DNA of 64,000 bases from Ambrosia x helenae (Eukaryota; Streptophyta; Magnoliopsida; Asterales; Asteraceae). Location of the stretch: contig CM061223.1 in the NCBI GenBank assembly GCA_030844895.1, positions 31,672,561 to 31,736,560 of the forward strand. Reading direction: 5' to 3'. Shown here in pieces: positions 22,226 through 33,870 of the stretch (its first letter is position 1; every line of letters begins with the position of its first letter). Both the position numbers and the translations under genes were made by a program. Below the pieces are notes generated by a model. That model had not been told where the DNA came from. It saw only the letters and a program-made list of their open reading frames with translations, and made no database searches.

Positions 22226-22920
22226 GGTTTCTACCCAACTGTTGTCTTTTAGTGCCTCTTAGTACTTGACAGGTTGTGTGAGAGATAGAAAGCCTGCAAA
22301 AAGACAGATATTTGAGGATTGGCTTCTTGTGAGCACACCCTCTCTGATGTTGCCAATGATTTGATCTGGTGGATGAGCTCTTAGGTAGATTAGATCTCCC
22401 TGATATGGTATGATGGCATTTTGAGGTGAAGGACAGAGGTTTGGTGACTCTGTTGATGTAACATCTGTTTGCACTTCTGTAGCACCAACAGATGTTTGAA
22501 ATGGAAGTGGGGGAATGGGTCCAAGTGGAGTAAAGTGGACTGACTTTTGTCAACAGAGGTTTGACTTTTGTCAACAGATGATTGAGCAGTGGATGTAATT
22601 GGTGAAGCAGTGGTTTGAGGGTAAGACTGGCCAACAGTGGCTGATTCAGCTGTGGTAGAGTTTTGACAGTTGTTTTGAACAACTGCTTCCCCTGATGCAG
22701 AATAGACTTTATAGTGACTTGGAATCACAACATCTGTTCTGTAATCTTGTTGTGGAGATTGTGAAATACCTACACTGTTAGTTTTGACTGCAATATCTTC
22801 AAATTTGAATTTATCTAAATCAAACAACTCAGCAATATTTGCTGGGATTTTTAGGGATGAAAGTTCATTGAACTTTACATTCAGAGTTTCCTCTATTGTC
22901 TTGGTCCTTGTGTTAAACAC
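22226..22920 (-). pseudogene. Copia integrase-RT linker, frameshifted
   Basis: This joins integrase (different frame) and RT (different frame). The minus-strand stretch 22390-22920 starts within FNTRTKTIEETLNVKF, a copia signature just after integrase. It then becomes Ser/Thr/Gln-rich with a repeated DKSQTSVDKSQ, and the frame breaks again near 22390-22470. No catalytic residues are expected here. Confidence 0.75.
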
Positions 22921-23006
22921 TTTGTAGGCCTTGGCAGTAGAAGAATATCCTAGAAAATATCCACAGTCTACTTTGGCTGCAAATTTTGAAATGGAATCTT
23001 TAAGAT

Positions 23007-23723
23007 TTAAGATGAAACATGGCAGCCAAAGATTTTGAAAAATGATATTAGTGGTTTGATTTTGAACAAAATTTCATAAGCAGTCTTTTGATGTCTTGGG
23101 TTGATTAAAACTCTGTTTTGAACATAGCAAGCAGTGTTTACAGCTTCTGCCCAGAAGGACAGTGGCAAACCAGAATCTGCTAGCATGGTTTTTGCTGCTT
23201 CAATGAGAGTTCTATTTTTCCTCTCAACCACCCCATTTTGCTCTGGTATTCTTGGGATGCTATACTGCCTCACAATCCCTTTTGACATACAGAAATCATC
23301 CAACTCCTTATTTTTAAACTCTGTCCCATTGTCACTTCTAAAGACTTTTACTGGCAAGTCATATTGTTTTTCAACTTTGGTGACAAAGTCCTTCAAGATA
23401 CCTGCAGTCTCATCCTTAGAGTGTAAAAAGTAAGTCCATCTAAACCTAGAAAAATCATCAACTATGACAAGACAAAATCTCTTTCTTCTTAGACTCATGA
23501 TTTTAACTGGGCCAAACAAGTCCATGTGCAACAATTGTAGACATTGACTTGTTTTGGACTCATCAATGGATTTGTAAGAGCTTTTATGTTGTTTTCCTTT
23601 TAAGCAGGAAACACAATGCTCATCACATTTGAATTCTTTTGATGGTAAACCTCTGACAAGGCTTTGTTTGGAGAGTGAGTTGATAGTTTGAAGGTTGGTG
23701 TGACCCAGTCTCCTATGCCACAA
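23007..23723 (-). pseudogene. Copia integrase
   Basis: The N-terminal zinc-binding block is WHRRLGHTN...CDEHCVSCLKGK. The catalytic D-D-E residues are visible: LLHMDLFGPVK, FRSDNGTEFKNKELD and IPEQNGVVERKNRTL. Integrase inserts the cDNA into the host genome. An in-frame stop (23724-23726) cuts it off from the preceding protease segment, and the frame is lost after KIFGC near 23010. Confidence 0.92.
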
Positions 23724-23726
23724 TTA

Positions 23727-24190
23727 TGTCTCCTTTGTGGAGGCAGCAGAAAGCAGACAGACATTTGCCATAGGATTGTCCTTCAACATATCAACCACAT
23801 ACACATTGCCACTCATGTGAGCAACAAGTTGTGCTTTGCTCTCAGCAATGATGGTATCAATCTTTTTCACCACTCCTGGCCCAATAATCTTACAAGTTTT
23901 CTTAGTGAAGAATGAGTCATACCCTTTGTCACTCATTTGTGATACACTAAGAAGATTAAATTTAAGATTATCAATAAGATTGACATTTTCAAACTTGAGT
24001 TTTCCAGCCTGAACAGTCCCTGAACCCAACACCTTACCTTTTTAATCATTACCAAAGGATATATCACCCCCTCCATGAGCTAAGAAGTCTAGAAGAAGGG
24101 CTCTACATCCTGTCATGTGCCTGGAGCCTCCACTATCTACATACCAAAGGCTATCTAGGCAAGCAGAAGCTCCCAGCACATCAGTAATTG
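23727..24190 (-). pseudogene. Copia protease and pre-integrase segment
   Basis: The reading frame holds WYVDSGGSRHMTG, the aspartic protease DSG motif with its copia context, followed by an in-frame stop near 24036. The pre-integrase region NLIDNLKFNLLSVSQMSDKG follows. The frame matches the preceding gag segment but is separated from it by a stop at 24192. The protease would cut the gag-pol polyprotein. Confidence 0.85.
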
Positions 24191-24191
24191 A

Positions 24192-25141
24192 TCAGTTTTG
24201 GTGAGTGTCCAAAGCCAAGTTGGCTTTGGATAGGTCCACAGACTTTTCAGCCTCAAGCTTAGGAAGGTGATCAGTGGTTTGAACTAGTTTTTGAATCAAG
24301 TTCAACAACTGTTGCTGACCATTTGCCAGTGCTTGGATGTCAACACTTGGTGCAACAGATGTTTGATCACTTCCTGACAGATGATAGCATCCGTAGGGAT
24401 TTCTGTTCACTCTTGGCTTAGAAGGCCTTTTAGGTTCTTCATAAACATGTGGCAGATTATGACAAGGTGGTTGTCCATATCCCCTTGGGTACTTGTTGGT
24501 GGGTGTAGCATCTGTTACTTGAACATCCCTGGAAGCAGATGTTTCTAAATTTTTGGTAACAGATGTTTGAACTGGGGCAAAAGTCTGTTTGGGTTTTCCT
24601 TTTGAAGTACTTACCACTTGATTTGCAAGAGTTTTAGCCTTGTACTCTTGTATTTTGACATCAAAATTTTTGAGATACAGGCACTCTTTGGTTTTGTGAT
24701 TCTTCTTACCATATATTGAGCATGTGGTCTTAGAATCACACACACTTGTTCCTTTGTTGATATCATATGCTTTTAGAAGAAAACAGTTTTTGGTAACATG
24801 ATTCTTCTTTTCACAGAAATCACAGAACAAGTGAACAGACTTTTCTTTCTTTTTCCCTTTTCATTCTTCTTTTCAACAGATGTTTGATCATCTGCTGGAA
24901 GATCTATCAAGGGAATGACCTTTGCCTGTGGTGCTTTCTTACCATCAGGGGTTTTGAATTCAACTGGTTTGAAGTTCTCAAGAGTACCACACTCATCAGA
25001 CCAAGTAGGTTTAAATTCATATTTTTCAAGTTCAGTGAATGATGAGGGACCTTCTGGTTTTTCAAGAACAATTTTCTTGCCATTAAGTTCAGTGATTTTA
25101 ATCTCTTGACCCTTCAAATTAGTTGGTACTACCTCAACCAA
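24192..25141 (-). pseudogene. Gag C-terminal region with a second Cys/His cluster, frameshifted
   Basis: Two open pieces (24773-25141 and 24192-24830) in different frames continue gag. The second carries CDFCEKKNHVTKNC and, 29 residues on, CSIYGKKNHKTKEC. The first is a CX2CX4HX4C-type knuckle; the second has lost one Cys. Together with the knuckle in the upstream piece (25304-27241) this gag would have up to three zinc knuckles, more than the single one usual in copia. A hexanucleotide run (25189-25214) codes for GFGFGF just upstream. Confidence 0.7.
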
Positions 25142-25188
25142 CTATTGATCCCTTTTGTCAGTGTTTTCAAAAGCTGGAGCAGTGGTTT

Positions 25189-25214
25189 CAAAACCAAAAC
25201 CAAAACCAAAACCA
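25189..25214. repeat. AAAACC hexanucleotide run
   Basis: About four perfect AAAACC units within the gag tail region, coding for GFGFGF on the minus strand. It is a short microsatellite. Confidence 0.8.
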
Positions 25215-25303
25215 AACTTCACATGACTTTTGGTTTGTTTGTTGAGTAGCATCTCAAAACCTTTACATGATTCCACCCATTTCTGACATTCAAATTGGGT
25301 GGA

Positions 25304-27241
25304 CTAAAGCTCACTTTTGCAACTATGATATTTAGTTATCATAGTTTGGAGCTGGTCTTTGGTTATGGTTGCTTCATGTTTTAAGCTACTTATTTCAGAT
25401 TCTTTTTCAGTCAATTTTGATTTTAACTCTTTTGAAAGTTTCTCAAATTGAACTTCATCATCTAAAATTTTCTTCCTAAGGTTTTCATTCACCTCTTTGA
25501 TGTTAGCAAATGCTATTACACATTTGTCAGAACACAAATCTTTAAGGATTTGAGGAGATACCTTAGCAGCAGCCATCAATGCACAATCACACTTGCACTC
25601 ACAATCATCAGATGCACCCCAGGGATCTGAGAGACTCATAACATCTTCTTCAGATTTTTCACCTGCAACTACCTCATCAACAATATCACCAGTCACAACT
25701 ACAGATTCAGTTACCACCTCATCAGATTCAATCTCTTCTACCATAGCCAAGAAACAAAAATTTTCTGGTTCATTTTCAGCTTTGGCAACTAATGAAAAAT
25801 TTTCATCTGTCAACTCATCTGGTAGACTACTCCAATCAACAAAGCCTTGTGTGAAGAAACTCTGTTGACTGGTCTCTGCAGGAGCAGAGGGTGGAGCAGC
25901 AGTCATTGGCATTTGTGCCTGAGCAACAGGTGTTTGCACATAGTGGATCTGAGGAACAGTGGTTTGGACATACTGGACAAGAATAGTGTTTGAGGACTGT
26001 GCAAAATGAGTAGTGTTTTGCACATCTGGTCCAGGGGTATTATAGGAAACTTGATAAGTGTTGGTCTGTGGCCTTTGATTTGGATAGGTAATCATAGGTG
26101 TACCATGTTGACCCCTACATTCCCTAGCAAAATGACCAAGTCTATGACATTTATAACACTTAATCTTTGATTTATCCAACGCCACTTTTGACATGCCAGT
26201 TAACCTTGGAAACCTTCTCCCAGTTTTCTTGTAAAAATTGTTAGTTCTTACACTGAGAAGGGCCAATTGGTGCATGATGTCCATTTCTTCCAAATCATCA
26301 GGGTCAAAGTATTTTAAGTCATCATACTCAAAGGATATGTTATCAGATGCCTGGATATCACCACCACTTGTTGTAAAAGCATAGTTTGGTGAATAAGAAT
26401 CAGAGTTAAAACCTGTGTTAAAACCTGATGTTATGTCAATGAAATGATCATAACTCTGATCCTTATTATTACCAGGCACCTCATCATGACCCAGAAGTGC
26501 TGTATTGCCAAATACATAGTCATCAGACACTTTTCCAGAGTCCTGGAGCTTCTTTTTCTGGTTAAGCTCTCTCTCATAGGTCAAGAGCTTACCATGAAGC
26601 TGGGTCAGTGATAGGTCCTTGAATCCAATTGAGTTTCTCATAAGTATAGCAATAGTGTCCCATTTATCTGGTAATGATCTTAAAAACCTATGGTTCAAAG
26701 TTGAATATGGGTAAGTTAGACCAACCAGTTTTAGTTCACTAATGAGACAGTTAAACCTCTCAAATTGTTGAGTTAATGACTCTCCCTTAACATGACTGAA
26801 TGTTTCATATTGTTGGTTAAGTATTTCAAGGTTGTTTTCAATAACCTCTTCAGTCCCACCAAATTGTTTTTTCAGTGCATCCCACAACTCCTTTGCACTG
26901 TTACAGTGTAACATCCCAGCATAGATATCATTTGGTAGAGCCATGGCCACAATACTGAAAGCCTTGGCATCTAACTCAATCTTTTGAAAATCCTGGCCGG
27001 AGTAGTTTTCAAGTTTCTTAGGCTCTTGAACCTTGGGATCTTCAGTACTCGGCACCATCTGGACATGTGGTCCGAAGATAACCGACTTCCAACACCCAGT
27101 GTTCTGTTGAGCTAGAACATGGCTCATCCGACGTTGCCAGATATTGTATTCAGATCTGACAAGCATTGGTGGCTTGTTGTTAGTGCCAGTGTTGTGTGGA
27201 TCGTGATTGATTGAAGCCATTCTCTGATTTTTCAAAAACAA
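25304..27241 (-). CDS. Copia gag, longest intact piece (645 codons)
   Basis: The nucleocapsid and coat protein of the element. Residues about 25-240 match the plant copia gag fold (UBN2/Retrotran_gag type), with RSEYNIWQRRM, AKELWDALKKQFGG, FERFNCLISELKLVG and LRSLPDKWDTIA. A zinc knuckle, CYKCHRLGHFAREC, lies at residues 362-375. The tail is acidic and ends in a helical segment with LRKKILDDEVQFEKLSKEL. Translation could start at residue 8 (MASINHDPH) instead of residue 1. The frame continues in phase beyond the stop at 25304, so that stop is a mutation, not the natural end. Confidence 0.88.
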   Translation of the reverse strand: MFLKNQRMASINHDPHNTGTNNKPPMLVRSEYNIWQRRMSHVLAQQNTGCWKSVIFGPHVQMVPSTEDPKVQEPKKLENYSGQDFQKIELDAKAFSIVAMALPNDIYAGMLHCNSAKELWDALKKQFGGTEEVIENNLEILNQQYETFSHVKGESLTQQFERFNCLISELKLVGLTYPYSTLNHRFLRSLPDKWDTIAILMRNSIGFKDLSLTQLHGKLLTYERELNQKKKLQDSGKVSDDYVFGNTALLGHDEVPGNNKDQSYDHFIDITSGFNTGFNSDSYSPNYAFTTSGGDIQASDNISFEYDDLKYFDPDDLEEMDIMHQLALLSVRTNNFYKKTGRRFPRLTGMSKVALDKSKIKCYKCHRLGHFARECRGQHGTPMITYPNQRPQTNTYQVSYNTPGPDVQNTTHFAQSSNTILVQYVQTTVPQIHYVQTPVAQAQMPMTAAPPSAPAETSQQSFFTQGFVDWSSLPDELTDENFSLVAKAENEPENFCFLAMVEEIESDEVVTESVVVTGDIVDEVVAGEKSEEDVMSLSDPWGASDDCECKCDCALMAAAKVSPQILKDLCSDKCVIAFANIKEVNENLRKKILDDEVQFEKLSKELKSKLTEKESEISSLKHEATITKDQLQTMITKYHSCKSEL

Positions 27242-27373
27242 AGTCTGTTTACAAACGGTTGAATCGAAAATAAACTATTACTCTGTTTTAATCCGACAAA
27301 CAAACGATATCAATAATTGTGAGCTAATCTGTTTATATTAAATTGATTTGTTAGATCGAATTTAATTGACCAA

Positions 27374-27385
27374 GCTCTGATACCA
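27374..27385 (-). other. Primer-binding site, initiator Met tRNA
   Basis: The minus strand reads TGGTATCAGAGC, 2 nt inside the 5' LTR. This is the standard complement of the plant initiator-Met tRNA 3' end. Confidence 0.92.
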
Positions 27386-27387
27386 AT

Positions 27388-27970
27388 TGTTAGGATCTGA
27401 GTTTGATTGTTTTGATTTGTTTAAGTAAAGATGTGATGAACGAAGTGAAATATAAATGGAAAGTGCAGCGGAATGATAAACTATACATCAAAACAAGAGA
27501 ATAATTGTTTTCAATCGAATGCTTTCATTAATTGAAAGATTACAATATTACAAGTACTCCCCCTCAGCCTGATCAATCTGTGAATGTTTGTCTGAGAGAA
27601 TGTTTTGAGTGATAAATAGAACAGTACAGGCACTGTTCTATTTATAGACAAATCTAAACCACTGATGATCTAAGCTGACGTCACCTAAGACAACGACCTC
27701 TAATAGAACAACAAACATAAAACAGCTGCTATATACAAACTATTGTTACATTGTAAAACTCTGAAAGGTAAACTGCTGTTGAGAAAACTCTAATGGTCTT
27801 GTATCATCTGTTGGAGCCTAAGTGCTGTTGGCTCCAACAGACCTTTAGTCTTCAGCACTTTGATCAGCAGTTGTTCTTCATCAGACCTTTGATCAGCAGT
27901 TGTTCTCTATCAGTTGTTTATCCAACAGTCTTTTGCAGCAACAGTTGTCACAGCAGTTAGGGTCAACAGT
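27388..27970 (-). repeat. Copia 5' LTR, truncated
   Basis: Begins on the plus strand at TGTTAGGATCTGAG, next to the primer site. It matches the 29119 copy closely, with a roughly 20-bp internal deletion, and stops after GGGTCAACAGT. There it joins copy A' of the flank, about 100 bp short of the full LTR. Confidence 0.88.
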
Positions 27971-27981
27971 TAATGTTAATA

Positions 27982-29118
27982 ACTTGATATCTTTTACTGA
28001 TTTAACTTAAGTTTTCTGTTATACTAAAAGTTAATATTAATAAACAAATTATAATTATTTTTATATAATTATTCGGATTTTAAATTTAAACAAAATAAAT
28101 AAAATAAATAAAACTATTATAGATTTATAAAGGAAAAGAGGTGGTGGAACTGGGGGTCGAACCTCGGACCTCCTCATTGTCTTAACATACCTGACCAAAC
28201 CAACTGAGCTACTAGGCTCTCGGATAGTCCAGTGGGTTCTGTTTTATTGTATACACACTTTGCAATTTTAACCTAATTCCTAAATCACTACACCAAAACC
28301 CTAGTTCCTATAATCTGACAATTGACTCGATAGAGTTACTGATTAATAAGAATAGTTTAGGGCTAATGCAAATGGAATGAAAACGAATAGAAGGCATAGT
28401 TTAATTACCGGTTGCGGTGTCGACTTTGGAAAGAGAAAGGTGGCTGGAGATTGGATTCCGATGAGCTCGATGGAACACCAAAGAGGGAACACGTGTTGAA
28501 ATTGTGAGAAGGGTTTTATTTGCGAGTGAGTTTTGAGGTTGGTTATGTGTTTAATTTATAATAAACTCACTAACTAATCGGGTTTGAAATTGTAACCATA
28601 AGTCCAAAAGGTATGGGGTTGAAATTTACTGATAATATTTAGTTTAATAATAATGATAAAGCTATTAGTGGTTTAAAAACTTGATTGGGATAGTTTTAAT
28701 GGGTTTGATTAGAAAGAGTTATCCCGTAATTGTTGGGATTAGTTTGTCTGGAAAAATAGGGCAGGCCGACGTCAGAAAATCGAGGAGGGGTGTTGGTTTG
28801 GGTTTGGGTTTGAACTTTGATGTTTTGACCCCTTTGGTCCCTATGGTTTAGGTTCTTTTATAAAAATAGATTTTAATTATATAACTTTTTATAAACGTTA
28901 TACATGTAACTTTTTAACGTTTAATAATCTTACAAAATTTATAATTCCATTATAAATTTATTAAAAACCTTTAATAAGTTTGTTATTTTATAATATTATT
29001 AAGATCTAAATAATTTAGAAGTTTAAAATATAAATTTTATAACTGGAATATTTTTGGTGATTCTTTCAAAGTTTACAAATTTTATGATGTAGTTTTATGT
29101 GTATGTGAGTAAAATAAC
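27982..29118. repeat. Flanking duplication, copy A'
   Basis: Second copy of 14611-15746, starting at ACTTGATA and ending GTGAGTAAAATAAC before another LTR. It is joined directly to the truncated 5' LTR on its left. Divergence from copy A is a few percent by eye. Confidence 0.9.
28135..28225 (-). repeat. tRNA-derived SINE head, copy 2
   Basis: The minus strand has TAGCTCAGTTGG (complement 28200-28211), a perfect A box, and GGTTCGACCCC (complement 28153-28163), a perfect B box, about 37 nt apart. The A box is better kept than in copy 1. No cloverleaf acceptor stem forms. Confidence 0.55.
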
Positions 29119-29817
29119 TGTTAGGATCTGAGTTTGATTGTTTTTATTTGTTTAAGTAAAGATGTGATGAACGAAGTGAAATATAAATGGAAAGTGCAGC
29201 GGAATGATAAACTATAAATCAAACCAAGAGAATAATTGTTTTCAATCGAATGCTTTCATTAATTGAAAGATTACAATATTACAAGTACTCCCCTCCAGCC
29301 TGATCACTCTGTGAATGTTTCTCTGAGAGAATGTTTTGAGTGATAAACAGAACAGTACAGGCACTGTTCTATTTATAGACAAATCTAAACCACTGATGAT
29401 CTAAGCTGACGTCACCTAAGACAGTGACCTCTAACAGAATAACAAACATAAAACATCTGCTATATACAAACTACTGTTACATTGTAAAACTCTGAAAGGT
29501 AAACTACTGTTGAGAAAACTCTGATGGTCTTTTATCATCTGTTGGAGCCTAAGTGCTGTTGGCTCCAACAGACCTTTAGTCTTCAACACTTTGATCAGCA
29601 GTTGTTCTTCATCAGACCTTTGATCAGCAGTTGTTCTCTATCAGTTGTTTGTCCAACAGTCTTTTGCAGCAACAGTTGTCATAGCAGTTGTTTGGGTAGA
29701 ACAGATGTTAGGGTCAACAGTCTTTTAGGAGAAGTATCTTGTAAATACTGTTTATTTCTAAGGATCAACTGAGTAGTATATTTTGGCTTTCCAATCATCT
29801 GTTCTTCTCTAGGTCAG
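29119..29817 (-). repeat. Third copia LTR, nearly complete
   Basis: 699 bp, the longest copy of this LTR here. It has the roughly 155 bp missing from 15747-16291 and lacks only the last about 11 bp (through the terminal CCCAACA). No element body follows. It lies in the same orientation as the other two. Confidence 0.88.
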
Positions 29818-30377
29818 GAGAGAAGAATCACCTGACTTGTAATTGACTTTACATTACTTAAACTTCAATATTTTTGGTCAACAAATACAACAATCTTACC
29901 CTTCACTGGATCTCCATGTCAAACCACCTGAAAACTATTACAGTATCACCCAAATTTATCAAGAATTAAACAAAATACGACAATTGCTAACCACCCCCCC
30001 CCCCACAAAAAAAATCTTGGTAAATTAACATCTCTTCAATTTCAAAATTCGGAATAAATTTGAGGTTTTGGTGCATAATAGTCACGTTAATGGACATTTG
30101 ACGTTGTCCACTGATTTCCGTTACTACTCCACAATCTTTAATCACACATATCATTGGTAACATGAACTAATCCTGAACTGATCCAACACATTCCCAAATA
30201 AACGAATCTGACACTGAATACCGAAATTTGTGCTGAGAATCGAATTTAACGCTAAAATCCCTAACCCCTAAGGTCTCGAAAAACGTGTTCCCAAAATTTG
30301 ACAATGAAAAGCAAGTATGAAGCTGAAATTTTAAATTTGGTGTTGAATCCTAAATAGATGAATTTGACGTTGAGAAT
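29818..30377. other. No recognised feature
   Basis: Non-coding DNA with a C-rich run at 29992-30004. Nothing else supported. Confidence 0.5.
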
Positions 30378-31410
30378 TGTAAGTGCACTAAAGTGTCTGT
30401 CCCCAGCTAGTAATCCGGTACTGTATGTCGAGGAGATGTATAGAATATTCATTCGTGCAGGCGTGAGGTCGAATGAGAACATAATGTTTTCATTCGGACC
30501 AACAAAAGGTCGAATAAACTCATTTGAACCTTCGAGGGGTCGAATGAGTTTATCTATATAATGGGGATGAGTTAGTCACTTTGTTAATAGTTGATCGCAA
30601 TGTTGTAAAAATCGGCCTTGGTGGTGCCTAGGCGCTAGTCGGGACTTAAAATCGGAATAAGGACCTGGTCAAAGTTCTAGGCATTTTTGGCATTAGGCGG
30701 GATTAAGCGGACATTAGGCAGTCAATGGGCGGTCCTATGCGGTGGCTTTTTTTTAGCTGAAGCTTTCTGGTTCGATCTGCAACATATAATTAATAATAAA
30801 AAAGAAAGATAAAGAAGATAGATTGGATATGTTACCATGGAAGAAGAAAAGAAAGATAACGAAGATAGATTAGATATGTTATCATGACTGAAGGGTTGCT
30901 GGAAGTTGACCCAGAGAGAGATGAGATAAGATGCACAGACAAGACAACCGCACAACAATATTTGGGTTGGTGTATGTATGTATTTTTTAAGAGGCTCCGG
31001 ATTTAGTTAGGGTTTCTATTTCTTTTCATTGAGCCCATTTTAGAAGCTAGTCTGGCCTATAATTAGCATGTCTAGCCAATTTGTTTCTTTTTTAAATTCC
31101 ACAAATTTCTAAGTTTTATGTGTATATATCTTAACATATTTTAAAAAACACCTAAATATGTGTGTGTATATATAAAATACATATAAAAAAAATACCAAAA
31201 CGCCTAATTCCGCCTAGTCCTAGGCTAGACCCCACAGCCTGCCTAGCGCCTAGCGCCTTTTACAACCTTGGTTGATCATTTGAGGTTATTCCCAATTTTG
31301 AGGGCCAATCTGTATTAGGTCTAGGTTTTGATCTGTAAGATTCTATGTTTGATCTAATACACGAGTAAAGTTATGGAAATTGCTCGGTGTTTCGTATTCT
31401 GTTTTCATCA
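30378..31410 (+). repeat. Possible copia LTR carrying a MITE
   Basis: Starts TGTAAGTGCACTAAAGTGTC and ends GTTTTCATCA, with CTATATAATGGGG as a TATA-like box near 30555. Without the MITE it is about 350 bp. The TG...CA ends and promoter-like box resemble a copia LTR, but I found no primer site, polypurine tract or partner LTR, so this is tentative. Confidence 0.35.
30598..31270. mobile_element. hAT-type MITE, CCTAGGCGC-rich
   Basis: A 673-bp element with inverted ends CAATGTTGTAAAA and (reverse complement of the right end) CAAGGTTGTAAAA. It is flanked by the 8-bp duplication GTTGATCG (30590-30597) and GTTGATCA (31271-31278), 7 of 8 matching. Subterminal repeats are GCCTAGGCGC and GGCGGGATTAGGCGG types. 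It has no ORF. Confidence 0.8.
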
Positions 31411-32780
31411 CGATCTTTGCTGATTATATCTTACTCGGTTTGCACAACCGGAGGGGATTCCGCACCCTATGGTTGATATTCGTGAGATCGCGGTTCGTAT
31501 AAACGATCCTACAAGAATTGATCGTATCATCATATCATCGGGTAAACACATCTCGAAAATGATCAGTTTGTTAACAAATTTTTCGCACAAATGGTTTGGT
31601 GAAAAAACGAACGGTTGAGTGATGTTCCCAAAAATCCCAAATGCTTAAACAAATATTCAAACGAGCGATCCAGTTACCTGATTTGACAGTTAACGCTCTC
31701 AATCGTAATAAACACATTTGAAACACTATAAGCTTTAAATAAAACCTGGACCATATTAATTTATGTCCAATTGTGTTTAGACCGTGTTACACTTAATTGG
31801 TTCGACCCGTATAGATTCTCATCAAACTTCACTCCGATTATAGTAAGCGCATCCAAAAATAAAAGCCATCAGTCCATATATAATTTTAAAATCCAAATTA
31901 TGTCCGAACCAATTGCTCTTTTAATATCCAAACAATTTACTTTTTGTTTTCCACTTTCAATCGCTACAATACTTTGTGTGGTTTTCTTCTTCTCCAAAAG
32001 AAACAAACAACCAACAACCCTAATTCCTGTTTTATGTTATAGTCGTATCATAAAACATGCTCACCATCTTCTTCCTTTACTTTTGTTTTGATTTAGTTGT
32101 TAATAAGGAGTCTCAGATCAAATGATTTAATCATAGACATTAGTAAACAAACGATGGTAGTGACTGCCACAAACATCAACCACAAATGATTTAATTGAAT
32201 AATCAACGATTGAAGGGAGAATCAAATGGATAAGTGATTGAATCAAAAGGTTTAAAGATTGTATGAGGTTTAAATGATTCTAGCGATTGTATCAGGTAAG
32301 CACAAAACAATGATTGTCAGGGTTTAGCTACTGAATTGTGTTCTAGCGATTGTAAGGGCTCAGTTGAGATAGAAAGACATAACACCCTAATGTAAGGTAA
32401 ATTGACGATTGTGGTCCGGAACGTAATCATGAATTTATAGGTACATTAAGATGAAATGAAATTCTATTTAGGATTGTTGGTATATACTAAGTACAAATTT
32501 AAAATACCAAAGGTGTTGTGGGTTAGCTGCGGTACACCATATATATAAACACTAATGGTGTATCGAAGATGTGACTGAGGGTCGGACAAAGGACCAAGGA
32601 CCAACTCTAGTCAACCTGTCCAAATCACAATAAGCCATGCCCTAAGTCAAATATTAGTTAAAGCACATTTAAAACATTCTCTGTATTACACAAAAGCTTG
32701 TTACTCATCTAAACTCAACAACACAAACTATAACCCCTGCATTCCTATTCCTCCTAGTATTCATAACCGTACCTAACAGT
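31411..32780. other. No recognised feature
   Basis: Non-coding, moderately AT-rich. Several short ORFs (for example 31771-32091) show no domain. No terminal repeats seen. Confidence 0.45.
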
Positions 32781-33870
32781 CTTTTCCGATTAAATTTCGG
32801 GATAAAATTTTCTTAATTAGGGAGACTTTAATATCCGCATTTTTTTACTTGTTGTAATTAAGATTCGGTGGTAAATAAAATCTTTAGAATTTTTAAATAC
32901 TTTCGTTTTATCCGTTTTTAAACGTATAACGTACCTATATATAAATTACATGCATATATACGTTTTATTAATATCAACATCTATAATTTATAAAGGTTTT
33001 ATTTATTATTTTTTATAAACATTTACCAACTACTAACCACCTTCATTAACTATTTTTTACCAATTTCTAACTCTCAACCACCTTCTTTATTACACTAACC
33101 CTCATCCTACTAATAAATACCAACCTCCACCACCTCTAATCTCTTACATCACTCTCAAATCACTTCTAAATCTCCAAATTCTCTCAAGGATTCTCCAAGT
33201 CCTCAAATGCTTTCAAAAATCTCTAACTTTTAGTAATTCTCTCTTCATTTCTAATACATTCTTCTTACAACTTTCTTACTTTCTACCGATTCCTTCTTCT
33301 TCCAACCACTTGGATGAACTTCTTGGACTTGCCTATTGTTTACCAAGGTATACATAAAGGGTAAATCACCATTTTGAAGATTGGTTATTTTTCCTTAAAC
33401 TTTCTTCCATCTTTTATGAACTAAGTAGTCTTACAAGTGAATGAAACCAAACTAAATTCTCTAATAAATCTATGTTGGAAGGACTTGTGTTAAGGAAAAT
33501 GGTGTCATAAAGGACCAAGGTTCTTTCACTAAAGAAGATTGCACCATACCTCACTTTGATACTTAGCTAAATATAAGTATAATATATATATATATATATA
33601 TATTTGTTTCCTTTTCATCCTAATAACTATATATCAAAGGTTTGTGGATACATCCCTACCTTTCCCCTCTCTTGACTCACCTTGTGGCTCGGAATTACTT
33701 TCACACAAGAATGGGAAAATCCCATGTCCAAGACTCATGCTTAAACTCATATGCAAAGTAGTCATGACATGAAATACTCTAAGTTGGATTCACATTCCTA
33801 ATCTAACTTTAACCATCCGAAACGCCTATATGGTGGTTTTGTGCTTTGGTTTTTGAAGTGCCAATAATTT
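32781..33870 (+). repeat. Old gypsy 3' end: polypurine tract and LTR fragment
   Basis: AAATTTCGGGATAAAATTT then TTAGGGAGAC (to about 32826) matches, with changes, the pol end and tract of the second gypsy element (AAATTTCGAGACGAAATTT, AGGGGAGAC at 52861-52894). From about 33050 to 33870 the DNA matches that element's LTR: a TATA-like ATAAATACC, TCTCTTGACTC, GGAAATCCC/GGGAAAATCCC, GTCATGACATGAA and GATTCACATTCCTAA in the same order. It is a related, older and truncated LTR. Confidence 0.65.

Larger units (their letters stand above)
15747..27981 (-). mobile_element. Decayed Ty1/copia retrotransposon, Sirevirus-like
   Basis: About 12.2 kb on the minus strand: 5' LTR (27388 to about 27970), initiator-Met primer site, gag, protease, integrase, RT, RNase H, a long extra ORF, polypurine tract, and 3' LTR (15747-16291). 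The integrase-before-RT order makes it copia; the size and extra 3' ORF suggest the Sirevirus lineage. Every coding segment has frameshifts or stops, so it cannot move by itself. The 5' LTR is cut short where the copy of the left flank begins. No target duplication can be matched: the left flank is ATAAC and the right side is lost. Confidence 0.9.

Noticed and set aside
25189..25214. Telomere-like AAAACC repeats
   Set aside because: Only about four units, not the plant TTTAGGG type, and part of a decayed gag frame.
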